From: Typhlomys cinereus
Lineage: Eukaryota; Chordata; Mammalia; Rodentia; Platacanthomyidae
DNA length: 64,000 nt
Direction of reading: 5' to 3'
Assembly (NCBI GenBank): GCA_023101885.1
Contig: JALPQD010000075.1
Coordinates: forward strand, 4,096,630-4,160,629
The number at the start of each line of letters is the position of its first letter. The first letter of the stretch is position 1. The notes beneath the pieces were generated by a model. It was given only the letters and a program-made list of their open reading frames with translations. It was not told the origin of the DNA and did no database searches. Shown one piece after another: positions 11,940 to 21,712 of this stretch. The translations under genes and the position numbers were made by a program.

Positions 11940-13104
11940 GCGCTTAACTTTATGGGATTGGGATACTTCACTTAATATAATTGTTTCTAATGACATCCAT
12001 TTCCCAGCAAATTCCAGTAATTCATCATTTTTGATGGCTGAGTAGTACTCCATTGTATAGATGTACCACTTTTCCTTATCCACTCGTCAACTGTTGGACA
12101 TTTAGGTTGATTCCATGACTTTGCTATTGTAAACAGTGCTGCTATGAACATAGTCGTGCTTGTGCTATCGAGGCGAACCTCTGCTGCATGGGGGGTTATT
12201 CCCAAAAGTGGAATTGCAGGGTCATATGGCATTTCAATCTTTAATTTTTTTAAGAATCTCCAGACGGCTCGCCAGAGTGGCTGTATGAGCCTGCATTCCC
12301 ACCAGCAATGTGGCAGAGTCCCCCTCTCTCCACATCTTCTCCAGCACTTGTTGTTGTTTGTATTGTGGATTTTTGCCATCCTGACCAGGGTGAGATGATA
12401 TCTCAGGGAAGTTTTGATTTGCATTTCCCTGATGGCTAAAGAAGTGGAGCATTTTTTAAGATTTGTTAGACATTTTAATTTCATCTCTGGTAAAACTTCT
12501 TTTAAGTTCCAGGGCCCATTTTTTAAATGGGCCATTGGTTTCCTTGGTGTTTAATTTTCTAAGTTCTTTGTGCACTCTGGACAGTAGAGCTCTATCAGAT
12601 ATATGGTTAGTGAAGATTTTCTCCCATTCTGTGGGTTGCCTTTGAGCTCGTGTTACAATCTCTTTATCTGAACAGAAGCTCTTTAATTTCACAAGATCCC
12701 AACTGTTGAGAGTTGGTAGCAGTGACTGTGCCATTGGATGTCTGTTTAGGAAATGTTGGCCTAGCCCAATCAGCTCAAGGGAGTTCCCTATCCGTTCAGT
12801 TATGATTTTTATAGTCTCTGGCCTGATATCAAGGTCCTTGATCCATTTGGAATTAAGTCTTCTACATGGTGACAAGTACGGGTCCAGCTTTAATCTTCTG
12901 CATGTGGAGATCCAGTTTTGCCAGCACCACTTGTTGAAGATGCTGTTCTTTTTCCATTGGATTCTTTGGGCCCCTTTGTCGAAGATCAAATGGCTGTATT
13001 TTTGTGGGCTTATATCTGGGTCCTCAACCCTTATCCATTGATCTGTGTGTCTATTTTGGAGCCAGTACCAGGCTGTTTTTATAACTATGGATTTGTAGTA
13101 TAGA
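11940..13104 (-). pseudogene. L1 ORF2 C-terminal fragment, frameshifted
   Basis: This continues ORF2 after the frameshift near 13125. One frame runs 12989-12456 and another 12535-11987. The change between them (about 12470) reflects a one-base indel just after the sense-strand AACAAATC. The second frame includes the conserved C-terminal CX3C-type zinc-knuckle-like region (cysteines and histidine in [18 protein letters not shown]). A third shift near 12068 (AAAAGTGG where the sister copy has AAACTGTG) scrambles the last 40 or so codons. No function remains. Confidence 0.85.
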
Positions 13105-13826
13105 CTAAGGTTCGGTATGGTAATAACCTCCAGCAGTGTTTTTGTTACTCAGGATTGTCTTTGCTATCCTGGATCTTTTGTGCCTCCATATGAATTTTGA
13201 GATTAATTGGTCAACTTCTTTAAAGAATTGCTTTGGAATTTTAATTGGTATAGCATTGTATTTGTATATTGCCTTTGGTAGGATGGTCACTTTTACGATG
13301 TTGATTCTGCCAATCCAGGAGCATGGGAGGTCTTTCCACCTTCTGATGTCTTCTGCAATTTCTTTCTTTAGGGTTTTAAAGTTTTCATTGTAAAGGTCTT
13401 TTACCTCCTTGGTTAGGTTTATACCAAGGTATTTCATTTTTTTAGGGGCTATAGTAAATGGGATTGTTTCTCTCAAGGCTTTTTCACTTCTTTCATTCTG
13501 GGTATATAGGAAGGCCTCTGATTTTTGCACATTTATTTTGTATCCTGCCACCCTGCGGAACTTCTCAATTAGTTCCAGGAGCTTCCTGGTGGAGTTTTTG
13601 GGATCCCTTAGGTGTAAGATCATGTCATCTGCAAATAGAGACAATTCGACTTCTTCCTTGCCGATTTGAATCCCTCTTATGTCCCTTTCTTGTCTTATGG
13701 CTTCAGCTAAGACTTCAAGTACAATATTGAATAGAAGTGGTGAGAGTGGACAGCCTTGTCTAGTTCCTGATCGAAGTGGGAATGCTTCCAATTGTTCCCC
13801 ATTGAGCATAATCCTTGCTGTGGACT
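13105..13826 (-). pseudogene. L1 ORF2 fragment: reverse transcriptase core
   Basis: This 234-codon open frame (13105-13809) is the C-terminal half of the L1 reverse transcriptase domain. It holds [11 protein letters not shown] near residues 14-24 and the catalytic FADD motif at residues 59-62, followed by RT thumb sequence. The frame ends after NTAGG because of an apparent one-base insertion (an extra T in GGTTATTACC, minus strand, about 13125) relative to the expected continuation, which resumes in another frame. In an intact L1, ORF2 copies L1 RNA into DNA at a nicked target. This piece lacks the endonuclease and first half of RT and has three frameshifts downstream overall, so it is dead. 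Confidence 0.9.
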
Positions 13827-14036
13827 AAGCATGCCAACTTTCTCAACCAATTCTCTCTCTCTTATTCACCTGTCCGGAAGCTAGTCCTACCTACCATGGA
13901 CTGACTGGGTCTTCCCCATCAACTAGACAATCTCTTGCATGTTTGCTCTAGGCTTAATTTAATTACTAATCCTCTACAAACGTGCCCAGAGCTTGAACCC
14001 TCAACTGTCAGGTCAACACCTATATCTAATTATGCA

Positions 14037-16330
14037 ATTTTCTTAACATTAAAACCTCAAGATTCATGCCTTAATTCTCCATCCTCTGGACAGACTCCCA
14101 AGGCAGTATATACTTAACATTCATTTTTTTTCCACTATAAATTCTATGGGATTCATCTTCTCAAGATTTTCTTAACATCTTTAAGTTATATGATGAAGGA
14201 GCCATTGATTTCTATTGTTTCCTCAATCTTGCCACAGAGCAGGCCATCAGTAACATTTTTTGAATAATGAAATTGAGTAATTGAATCAGTGAATGAATGA
14301 CTCCTATAAGAATTTGTAAATTACTGACTTTTTAGGGCATGTTTATCTTTCTTCTGAACTAGATTAAATAAAAAAGCATTTTTTTCTGTTGTGCACACTA
14401 TGCTAAATGGCCATTTGATCTTTATTTTGTTTGATTTGTTCTGTTTATATTCAGGTTCCTCTTTGCCTTGGGATTATTTCAGTGTCAATCCTCTCAATTG
14501 TTTTGGAAATCAAGAGTTTGTAAGTTTACTTTTCATACCACATCCTGGCATGGATTACTGACTCATTTTTTGGCTCTAAGCATCTACAAAAACCATGAAA
14601 TATTCTCCACCTCTGAAAAAAAATAGCAACGGAAAAGCATTTTCAATACTTTGATTTTACCTTTCCAACTTGAAGCAAATTTTGTTTTAGAATAAAAATA
14701 TCTATAGCTTGACCCAGGTAAATATGTTAACCCTTGCATACTGAAAGCATTTCAGTAAACTACTCAAATATTACAACTCAGGTTTGAAAGTACATCACAT
14801 GAAATTGAAGTTAATACTTAATATGACAGATAAGATCTCAGGTAAAATAATTCTGTTATTTAAATAGGTCCAATAATCTCACAATAAAATAATCCAAGAA
14901 ATGACATGGAAAGTAGAATAGAAAATTTTTATATAAATTATGTCATGTACAAATGAAGTGTAATTCATTGGTGGGATACAGAAGAACATGTTCAAAACCT
15001 ATTCACAGAGTGATTTATGATGGTTCTAAGATATTTGGTCTCTAATCAATAAATCATGCACCAGCGAGGTTTGTTAATGAGCACCATGCCTGGGAAATAT
15101 GGTCACAATCTGGCAGGTCCTAAGATGATGTTTAAAAGTGAATTCAAATCCTCTGCCTTTTTTGTACCTTCCATCACAGCTTCTTTGAAGGGTACCTGGA
15201 AGCTGACAGGATGTATGTTTCTGTAGTGTACAGAAGAATTGAGAGAACTGCTATAAAAATGCAAATTTGGAGACATTAATGGATTTTCTTTTAAAGCTGC
15301 CTAGGTATTCAGAGAAACAACAAGCGTCAGTGATAAATAGGAAGGAGGAAGAATTCAAATATCAGTTAGGGTATGGGTCTTCTGACACATTTTAAGTAGC
15401 AGTTTTGTTGTAATTAAAATATGATCTGAAATGAACTTTTTTTAACTAATATGAAAAGAAAGTTAGAAGACACATGACATTTATAGGTAAATAAATGAGT
15501 GAGAAATGAATTGAATTTGTAATGTGAAAATGAAAATTTGCCAAAATCGAAAATCCCTTTAAGCATTTTTTTGAAGTAGAGAGATTTAAAGTGTTGGTGA
15601 TTCTGGAACTTTCCTAATTATACTCTGAAAGTGCTATAAAATATCTTTTCTGGCCAAACATTTCTCTAATCCAAGCATAATGGAAACACAGGAAAGAGAA
15701 TAGCCATGAGTTCTAGACCAGCATAGGCTACAAGGAGCGTTATAGTCTATTAGGAATACACAATCAGATCCTGAATCAAAATGCCAGAAAAGAGCAAAAG
15801 TATGTCTCTTCTAGGGAAAGAAATCAGTACATTTGCTTTGCTGTTGGACTTCCCTGCTAGGTGAGACACACATTGGTCCTGGAGAGAATGTTCTTTGTAG
15901 CCTAGCCCTAGCCAGTATGGGAGACAATGAGGGACTAGTCAGCAAGCATAGACATACCTTCACAGGAGAGCCGAGCATTCGGGATCTTGTGATCCACCTA
16001 TCCTTTTTGTGCACTTTCCTGGGTAGCCCAACCACACCTGAAAATGAGAGGCAGACAACTCCTGCACTTACACTACTCAAAATAGCTAATCTTATTTCTG
16101 ATTGTATCCATGTCCACACTTGCCTATGGAAGCCTGGATGAAAACTACTCTTCATGTTTTCCTTGGTCCTCTGATTCCAAGCTTATCTTGATCCTGATGT
16201 CTCTCTGCTGACTCCACATACACTCGTGGCCAGGAGCCATATTTCCTTTCATCTCGGGATCTGTGGGTTTAACAAACCAATTTCTCCATAGCTGCCGTCT
16301 GTGGATTCAGTAGCCTTATCTGATATATAT
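14037..16330. other. Unassigned DNA
   Basis: No coding gene or named repeat is recognised. Overlapping open frames at 15811-16155 (-) and 15833-16141 (+) are on opposite strands over the same bases and show no domain; I regard both as chance. Parts may be old repeats. Confidence 0.4.
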
Positions 16331-16331
16331 T

Positions 16332-16404
16332 ATAATGAAACTTTTTTTATTTTTTTTATTATTTTTATTTATTCAACTGTGTGCATATGCGTGTGTATGT
16401 GCAG

Positions 16405-16458
<54 letters not shown>

Positions 16459-16666
16459 CCACGGACGAATTCGCGAACCACCATGGACGCCTCCACCTCC
16501 TTCTGCCCCGGGATTCACAGGCTCCGCCCTACCAGGACCAGAAGTGCAGGCCTCCCCCGCTTCCGCCTGGCGTCTATACGTGGGTTCTGGGATCCGAACT
16601 CAGGACCTTCTGCCTGCAAAGCGGAGGCTTAACCCCTGAGCCATCTCTCCAGCCCCATAATGAAAC
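16332..16666 (-). mobile_element. Young tRNA-headed SINE (S2), antisense, with TSD
   Basis: ATAATGAAAC flanks the element at 16332-16341 and 16657-16666. Between them the plus strand reads a T-rich tail, a (GT)n run of about 70 bases (16381-16454), the SINE body, and the tRNA-like head (antisense B-box GGATCCGAACTC, antisense A-box CCCCTGAGCCA). The long open frame across it (16335-16748) is read-through of the repeat. Confidence 0.9.
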
Positions 16667-17100
16667 ATTTTTAAGAGTTCCAGTTTACACAATTTTTCCT
16701 GAGATGCCAATTAATATTCTTTTAAAAGTATTGGCACTTCCTGTGTAGAGGAGCTTATAAATATCAATGAGTTGATTGTTTATTCATTTGAGTCATCCTT
16801 ACATCATCTTCCACAGAATTTATTTTATGTAGTTGATAACATGCTAGTTATTTTAGATGAGTTAGGGAGTGATGCCATTTGAGAATAGGAATATAGTTTT
16901 TCAGTCTTGCAAGAAAATCACCTCAACACTTGAACATTTCACAAGATGTCCTGAAGAATAGCTGCACAACGTGAGTGGAAAATGAGAAGTTCCTAGAGTG
17001 TGAGCCCCAGGCTGCCAAGGACTTCACTGGAGGAATAATGCAGTAAACACAAAATGGCAAGTAAAAGAGTGACAGACAAACATTGAATGGCATTTACTTC
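16667..17100. other. Unassigned DNA
   Basis: No recognisable gene or element in this stretch between the SINE and the hairpin region. Confidence 0.4.
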
Positions 17101-17102
17101 TA

Positions 17103-17180
17103 TTCAAGCATTTTTTAATTTGCAATTATATATACATTTATATATATATATATATGATTCCAAATTAAGAAATGCTTGAA
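17103..17180. repeat. AT-rich inverted repeat (20-bp arms)
   Basis: Arms at 17103-17122 (TTCAAGCATTTTTTAATTTG) and 17161-17180 are reverse complements with one mismatch. They enclose a loop of about 38 bases made largely of TA repeats. It could be a hairpin-forming AT microsatellite or a small decayed inverted-repeat element; no flanking target duplication was established. Confidence 0.75.
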
Positions 17181-17639
17181 CAAAAGTTTTATATATATAT
17201 AGTTTCTTCATAATACAACCCTCTGGTTTTTATTAGAAGAGACACTTATCATTAGCACATTTTGGTTTGCTATCCCAACGTGCTTTGCCGTTACATAAAG
17301 GGGAAAAAAGGAGAAAAGTTTAAAAGTGTCTTTATTTGAAGAAGAAGTTCCCGGAGAGTTGAGCTAGCTGTAAATTAAGCTGAAGATTCTGGTGCTCTGA
17401 AAGGCACATAAAACTTGCTACCCAGGAAAGTAAGCACGATAGTCCTGTAACTTAGGAGCTGATGATGAAGGGCCATCTGGAGAGTACACCTTTCCCCAGT
17501 CGTTGGTGAAGGTCTTCTGCTCAGCATTTTGTAAGCATCTTATATTCTGAGTCCTTACTGATGCAATGATGTGGATATTTGTGTTTACTATGAGAAGTGA
17601 TCTTTGGTAAGGGTGTGCCTTCGTGGAGCATATGAGCTC

Positions 17640-18030
17640 TCAATACCAAGGCCAAAGTAACCCCACAAGTCACATTATGTAGCTCCCATCCTCAAAGTCC
17701 TCCAGGACCCACTTGAATTAAAGCCCAAACCCTAATATTACCTCTGAGTGCTCCACCATCTGATGCCTGTTGCTTGTTTGACTCTTTGCATCTTCTTTGC
17801 TAAGGCATAGCTTCTCTGTCATTCTTAATCTATAGCATGAGATGTATTCTTGTGCCAGGTCATCTCTGTTGCTTCCTGTCTGTAATGCATCCTGCCTCTG
17901 CACATCTGTCTGTGCAACAGGCAACTGTAAATGGCTGGAGAAACGCACTCCATCTCACATCTGTGATGCCCTTTCACAAACCTTCTCTTTGAAACCTGTG
18001 CAGTAATTGCTCTTCTGACAAACACAAACT
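17640..18030 (+). repeat. Possible old L2-like LINE fragment
   Basis: Phrases such as CTCAAAGTCCTCCAGGACCC followed by CT-rich sequence with TGTGCCAGG and CTTGCTTCCTGTC resemble diverged mammalian L2 3' sequence in sense orientation. The similarity is weak, and the short frames here are not credible genes. Confidence 0.3.
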
Positions 18031-18059
18031 TCCTCCTCTGTCTCAGTGTTCTTTGGGGG

Positions 18060-18540
18060 CTCTAGGAAGCTTGAAATCCCTGTGTTATGGTCATCTTGAT
18101 GCTATGAAGGACTGGCAGAGAACGAAGTTGAGTCACAAAGTCTTCATGCTGTGACCTTACTATGGAGTAGACTTGGGATTTCATTTCAAAGTATTAGGAA
18201 GCCATCCCGGGGTCTTGGATATATATAAATTGCAGGATCTAATGTACATTTGTAAAACTCATCTGTTGCTATGTGGAAAATAGATTTTGGTATAACTTCT
18301 TACATACTACATATATTATCAGTTACTGCCAGCAGCAAGGGGACTTGCACCAAAGCACTGTTGATGATGATTCTTAGAGCCCCAAAGGTTCAGAGTGAAA
18401 TGTCACATTCTTCAGAGCACATGACTGTTCTTTGGCCCACTGAATGATAGTGAAGACTTGTAGGTGTTACAATATATTTCAACTAGTCAATTATCCTCCA
18501 TTTTAAATACAGCAATCAAAAATTCAGAATGAAAAAGTTA
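18060..18540. other. Unassigned DNA
   Basis: Nothing recognisable. Confidence 0.4.
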
Positions 18541-18544
18541 CTCA

Positions 18545-18782
18545 TTTGTGTGTGTGCTTGCATATGTGTGTGTGTGTGTGTACTGAAAGCAGAATGGGCA
18601 CTATCAGAGAGAAGGAAGAGTGTTCAAGGAAGGGAAAGCAAGAGAGATTAATGGAACATATATATGACATGAAAGCTGCAAGCAGGGGCACTGTTAAAAA
18701 GGACAAAGAGAACAACCAGGAAGACAGCAGAGGGAACCATGTTGGAGGGTGGCAGGGGACAAATAAGAACAAAATCACAATC

Positions 18783-18818
<36 letters not shown>

Positions 18819-18838
18819 GTCACATATATGTCACAATG
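18545..18838. repeat. (GT)n and (TA)n simple repeats flanking A/G-rich DNA
   Basis: (TG)n occurs at about 18547-18582. (TA)n runs at 18783-18818 are followed by a duplicated CACATATATGTCA. Overlapping frames on both strands here are low-complexity artefacts. Confidence 0.8.
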
Positions 18839-18899
18839 AAACCCATCTCTATAAACCAAAATGAATAATAAGCAAGAAGAAGATCCAGCTGACCCAGTT

Positions 18900-19060
18900 G
18901 TAATCACCATTTATCAAGTTGCTAATTATGTGGCAGACACTATACTTGAAGTTGGGAGATGTGGGACACATAGGGGGCCTTAACCTCAAGTCTCCAAGAG
19001 TACACAGGAGAGCTGAATACTCAGGCTCATGAAGAATGACAACAGGGCTCATCTCTAAAA
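18900..19060. repeat. Possible MIR-like ancient SINE fragment
   Basis: CAAGTTGCTAATTATGTGGC followed by AGACACTATACTTGAAG resembles the MIR core phrase for a size- or time-distribution end. Very diverged, low confidence. Confidence 0.3.
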
Positions 19061-19393
19061 ACTACTTATTACAAACAATAAAATTACATGCAAATTCTTT
19101 GTGGAGATACTTGCCAAGTATGAGGAGTTTGGGTGGCAGCAGTGTCTGAACAGCATTATCCAGCATTAGAGCACCCTTTGCTCTTCCCCTTTGCTTAGCT
19201 TCAAGGAATTCCACTGCCAGCACCTTCACTGACTATGAGAATTATCTTTTGGGCTGAATGTCTTTACTTCCCCTAAGTATAGCAATGGTCTAGGTGGTCT
19301 AGGTTAATTTAATTCATCACCTTATTAAGCACTTATCTTGCACATGTGCACCTTTTACAAATTTCCCTTTCTTTCCCAAGCAATTAAATCCAT

Positions 19394-19735
19394 TTTTCCT
19401 TCTTCCCTCTCTCCTTCCCTCCTTCCTTCCTTCCTTCCTTCCTTCCCTCCTTCCTTCCTTCCTTTCTTCCTTCCTTTCTTCCTTCCTTCCTTCCTTCCTT
19501 CCTTCCTTCCTTCCTTCCTTCCTTTCTTCCTTCCCTCCCTTCCTCCTTTTTTTCTTCCTTCCTTCCCTCCCTCCTTCCTTCCTTCCCTCCCTCCTTCTTT
19601 CCTTCCTTCTTTCCTTCCTTCCTTCCCTCCCTTCCTCCTTCTTTTCTTCCTTCCTTCCCTCCTTCCTTCTTTCCTTCACTCCCTCCTTCTTTCCTGCCTT
19701 CCTGCCTTCCTGCCTCCCCCCATCCGTCTTTCCTT
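19394..19735. repeat. Long polypyrimidine tract (CCTT/CCCT)n
   Basis: About 340 bases are almost entirely C and T on the plus strand, built from CCTT, CCCT and TTTC units with variable phase. The opposite strand is pure purine. Long mirror-symmetric purine-pyrimidine tracts can form triplex (H-DNA) and are length-unstable. Frames of 120-208 codons across it encode only (LPSF)- or (KEGR)-type low complexity and are not genes. Confidence 0.95.
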
Positions 19736-19738
19736 TTT

Positions 19739-20190
19739 GTTAGCACAAGTTTTATGTTGCCCAGACCTGCACTCAGCTCATGTAACCAAGCATGTCCTTG
19801 AGCTCCTGAGCCTCCTGCTTGTTGGGCCCGCCCAGGATTTGCCACAGGGCATGGCCGAGCACATGGGACTAAAGATGGCACTGAGGGCAAGGGTCTTGGG
19901 CGTGACCCTGATCACTTCACAGAGAGCCCTAATTGGCTATCTACCTGCCCTCTCTGCTGATTGACATTGAAGTTGACCATTAGCACCTGTAGGATGTGTT
20001 GACCTTGTGACACAATTGGATGCCTGTTTCACGCCTTGGTGGCCTTTGTCTATAAAAGTTCCTTTTCTCCTCCCCCCCAATAAACTGAGATTGCTTTTGA
20101 CAATCTCCCTGTCCCATGCCCAGTCTCTGGGGGGTAGAGGCAGAGGTGGGGACGGCTGGAACCTGCTTTCATCACAGCCAGCAGCTGTAT
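19739..20190 (+). mobile_element. LTR-like unit (class II type?) after the pyrimidine tract
   Basis: TATAAAAG at about 20051 is followed by AATAAA at about 20088, the close promoter/polyA pairing of an LTR with a very short R region. Candidate starts are TGTTAGCACA (19739) or TGTTGGGCCC (19820). Sequence after the polyA signal (CTGAGATTGCTTTTGACAA) looks like U5 and fades near 20190. I found no target duplication and no internal sequence. The open frames over it (19937-20236 and 20050-20253) are not credible genes. Confidence 0.5.
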
Positions 20191-20299
20191 GTTTGAGTGA
20201 GTAAATGAGTGCATGAGTGGGCACTGGTTCCCACACCTGCTTCTACCTCCCAATGGCTGATATTGCAGCCCTGTGATGCCTTAACCAGCCCACACTATT

Positions 20300-20480
20300 T
20301 TAAGAGTATTTATTTACAAGCAGGGTGGAGGTTAAGAGAACAACTTTTGGAAGTTGTTTCTCTACTGTGTGGGCTCTGGGGATTAAACTCACTTCAACAG
20401 GTTTATGCCCAAGCGCTTTTATCCACTGGTCCTGCTTGCACCTCCTATTCACATGCTACTTCACTGAATTATCTCCTGAA
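20300..20480 (-). repeat. B4-like SINE remnant, antisense
   Basis: The plus strand contains GGGGATTAAACTCACTTCAA and AGCGCTTTTATCCACTGG, the antisense of a B4/RSINE-type body and its tRNA-like head. It is diverged and has no visible target duplication. Confidence 0.55.
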
Positions 20481-20484
20481 TCCC

Positions 20485-20798
20485 CTTGTATCAGCCATTT
20501 AGCTTGACTGCCAGTATTTTCCTACTTGTGAAATCATTTAGTGAGCATAGGTTAATTACTCCTTCTAGCAGCTAGGTGGGAATCAAAGTCCTCTTTTTTA
20601 AATTCTTTGTCCCCCTCATAAACAAATTTGAAAATGGACTCAGAAGGAAGGCTGAAGGAGAAGTAACAACAGGACAGGAAAGCTGTACATCTTGACAGCT
20701 GCTGGCAGAAGGGAGATGGAAAGAGGAAGAGAGCCATGCTTATTAAGTTAGGATTCAAGAAAACAGGCAGGTTTAGATAAAGGTCGGCAAGCAGCAGT
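20485..20798. other. Unassigned DNA
   Basis: No recognisable feature; the 68-codon minus frame (20552-20758) has no domain. Confidence 0.4.
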
Positions 20799-20799
20799 C

Positions 20800-21105
20800 G
20801 AAAAGGGTCTTCAGGGCTGGAGAGGTGGCTCAGGGGTTAAGCCTCCGCCTTGCAGGCGGAAGGTCCCGAGTTCGGATCCCAGATCCCACGTATAGACGCC
20901 AGACGGAAGCGGGGGCGGCCTGCGCTTCTGGTCCTGGTAGGGCGGAGCCTGTGAATCCCGGGGCAGAAGGAGGTGGAGGCGTCCATGGTGGTTCGCGAAT
21001 TCGTCCGTGGTTCTACACACACATACACACACACACAGACACGCGCGCGCACATACACACAGTTGAATAAATAATAATAAAAAAAAAAAAGAAAAGGGTC
21101 TTCAG
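20800..21105 (+). mobile_element. Young tRNA-headed SINE (S3) with 15-bp TSD
   Basis: GAAAAGGGTCTTCAG occurs at 20800-20814 and 21091-21105. The SINE (20815-21090) starts GGCTGGAGAGG and has a pol III A-box (TGGCTCAGGGG, 20826-20836) and B-box (GAGTTCGGATCC, 20868-20879) in a tRNA-like head. A GC-rich body, a CA-rich stretch (21015-21061) and an A-rich tail with TAA units follow. The body is near-identical to S1, S2 and S4 and keeps many CpG sites, so the family was recently active. It depends on L1 machinery for mobility (family knowledge). Confidence 0.95.
20826..20879 (+). promoter_or_regulatory. RNA polymerase III A and B boxes of SINE S3
   Basis: The A-box TGGCTCAGGGG at 20826-20836 and the B-box GAGTTCGGATCC at 20868-20879 are 31 bases apart, as in tRNA genes. 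Both match the type 2 internal promoter consensus well. The equivalent boxes are seen in SINE S4 at about 38240 and 38285. Confidence 0.8.
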
Positions 21106-21712
21106 AGAAAACAGCAAGAAAGACTGGATTGTCAGGGTGAGCATGCTTAGGACTTTGGTTACTACCCAAATGCGAGAAAGGAAGAGAAGGAAAATTATGT
21201 TTTTCAGTTAGAACTCAAACACACAAGCCTAACATTCAAGACTAGCAAGCAACTGCTTCAAGGAAGGGGAATGTGGGAAATATAAGTACATTATCTCATC
21301 AAAAGGATGATTATTCCTCCCAGCTTGTTGTCACATCTTCAGGTGAATCAGCATTTCTGAGGAGTGGTCTCCTGGCCAGGGGACTGACTAACTCAGTTGT
21401 ATTAACTCTTAAGAGGGGAAGTAATATGCAATGCAACATTTTGGGCAGGTTAGAATACCATTTCAACATCTGGAGGAAGAGGAAGTGCCTAGAGTCTGTT
21501 CTCTTGATCAGAAGAAAGTAGATTTTCTTTAATGGACCCCACAAACTCTTAGTAATGCCATCTTTTCATAAGCTATTTTAAACTCTTAAGAAAGAGCAAT
21601 TGTGTGCTCCCCTTTTGAATATTTCCAGGGCAAGTAGGAAGGTGCATCCAAGCTGATTGTGAGAGAGAGGTACCTCTTCCAGAGTGAGCTGTTGTAGCAG
21701 TTAGCCTGCATA
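21106..21712. other. Unassigned DNA
   Basis: Two opposite-strand frames (21273-21521 + and 21311-21544 -) cover the same bases without a domain. No repeat is recognised. Confidence 0.4.

Larger units (their letters stand above)
10861..13843 (-). mobile_element. 5'-truncated young L1 (copy a) with 17-bp TSD
   Basis: The direct repeat AAGCATGCCAACTTTCT occurs at 10861-10877 and 13827-13843. Between them, on the minus strand, lie ORF2 from the RT core to its end (about 13826-11940), a 3' UTR of about 1.05 kb with a G-rich tract (C-rich on plus at 10946-11010), and a poly(A) tail (plus-strand T run at 10878-10887). The element is truncated at the 5' end within ORF2. It split an ERVL-like LTR whose two sides resume exactly at the duplication. 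It is about 97 percent identical by eye to the copy at 50530-51930 over the shared 3' part. Confidence 0.95.
8569..14036 (-). mobile_element. Non-autonomous ERVL-like element, unit 1
   Basis: Two family-A LTRs in the same orientation (8569-8961 and 10463-14036, the latter split by an L1) enclose an internal region (8962-10462). Read on the minus strand, the 5' LTR is on the right. It carries AATAAA near its 3' end and is followed within about 20 bases by TGGTACCAG (plus positions 10435-10443), resembling the tRNA-Leu primer site of ERVL/MaLR elements. Without the SINE and its extra TSD copy the interior is about 1.2 kb and shows no gag, protease, RT or integrase motifs. A second unit at 21713-23640 has the same layout, so the arrangement is an element and not a chance adjacency. 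The family name was not checked against a library. Confidence 0.7.

Noticed and set aside
15811..16155. Pair of overlapping frames on opposite strands
   Set aside because: They overlap almost fully and neither shows a domain; at most one could be real and there is no splice or start context.
16335..16748. 137-codon plus frame
   Set aside because: Read-through of SINE S2 including its (GT)n tract.
18542..18910. 122-codon minus frame with Tyr/Ile repeats
   Set aside because: Translation of (TA)n and (GT)n simple repeats.
19317..19964. Open frames of 120-208 codons on both strands
   Set aside because: They are translations of the polypyrimidine/polypurine tract and contain only low-complexity repeats.
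20826..20879. tRNA gene call at the SINE head
   Set aside because: The A and B boxes are genuine, but the sequence continues into a SINE body with a TSD and A-rich tail, so it is a SINE and not a tRNA gene.
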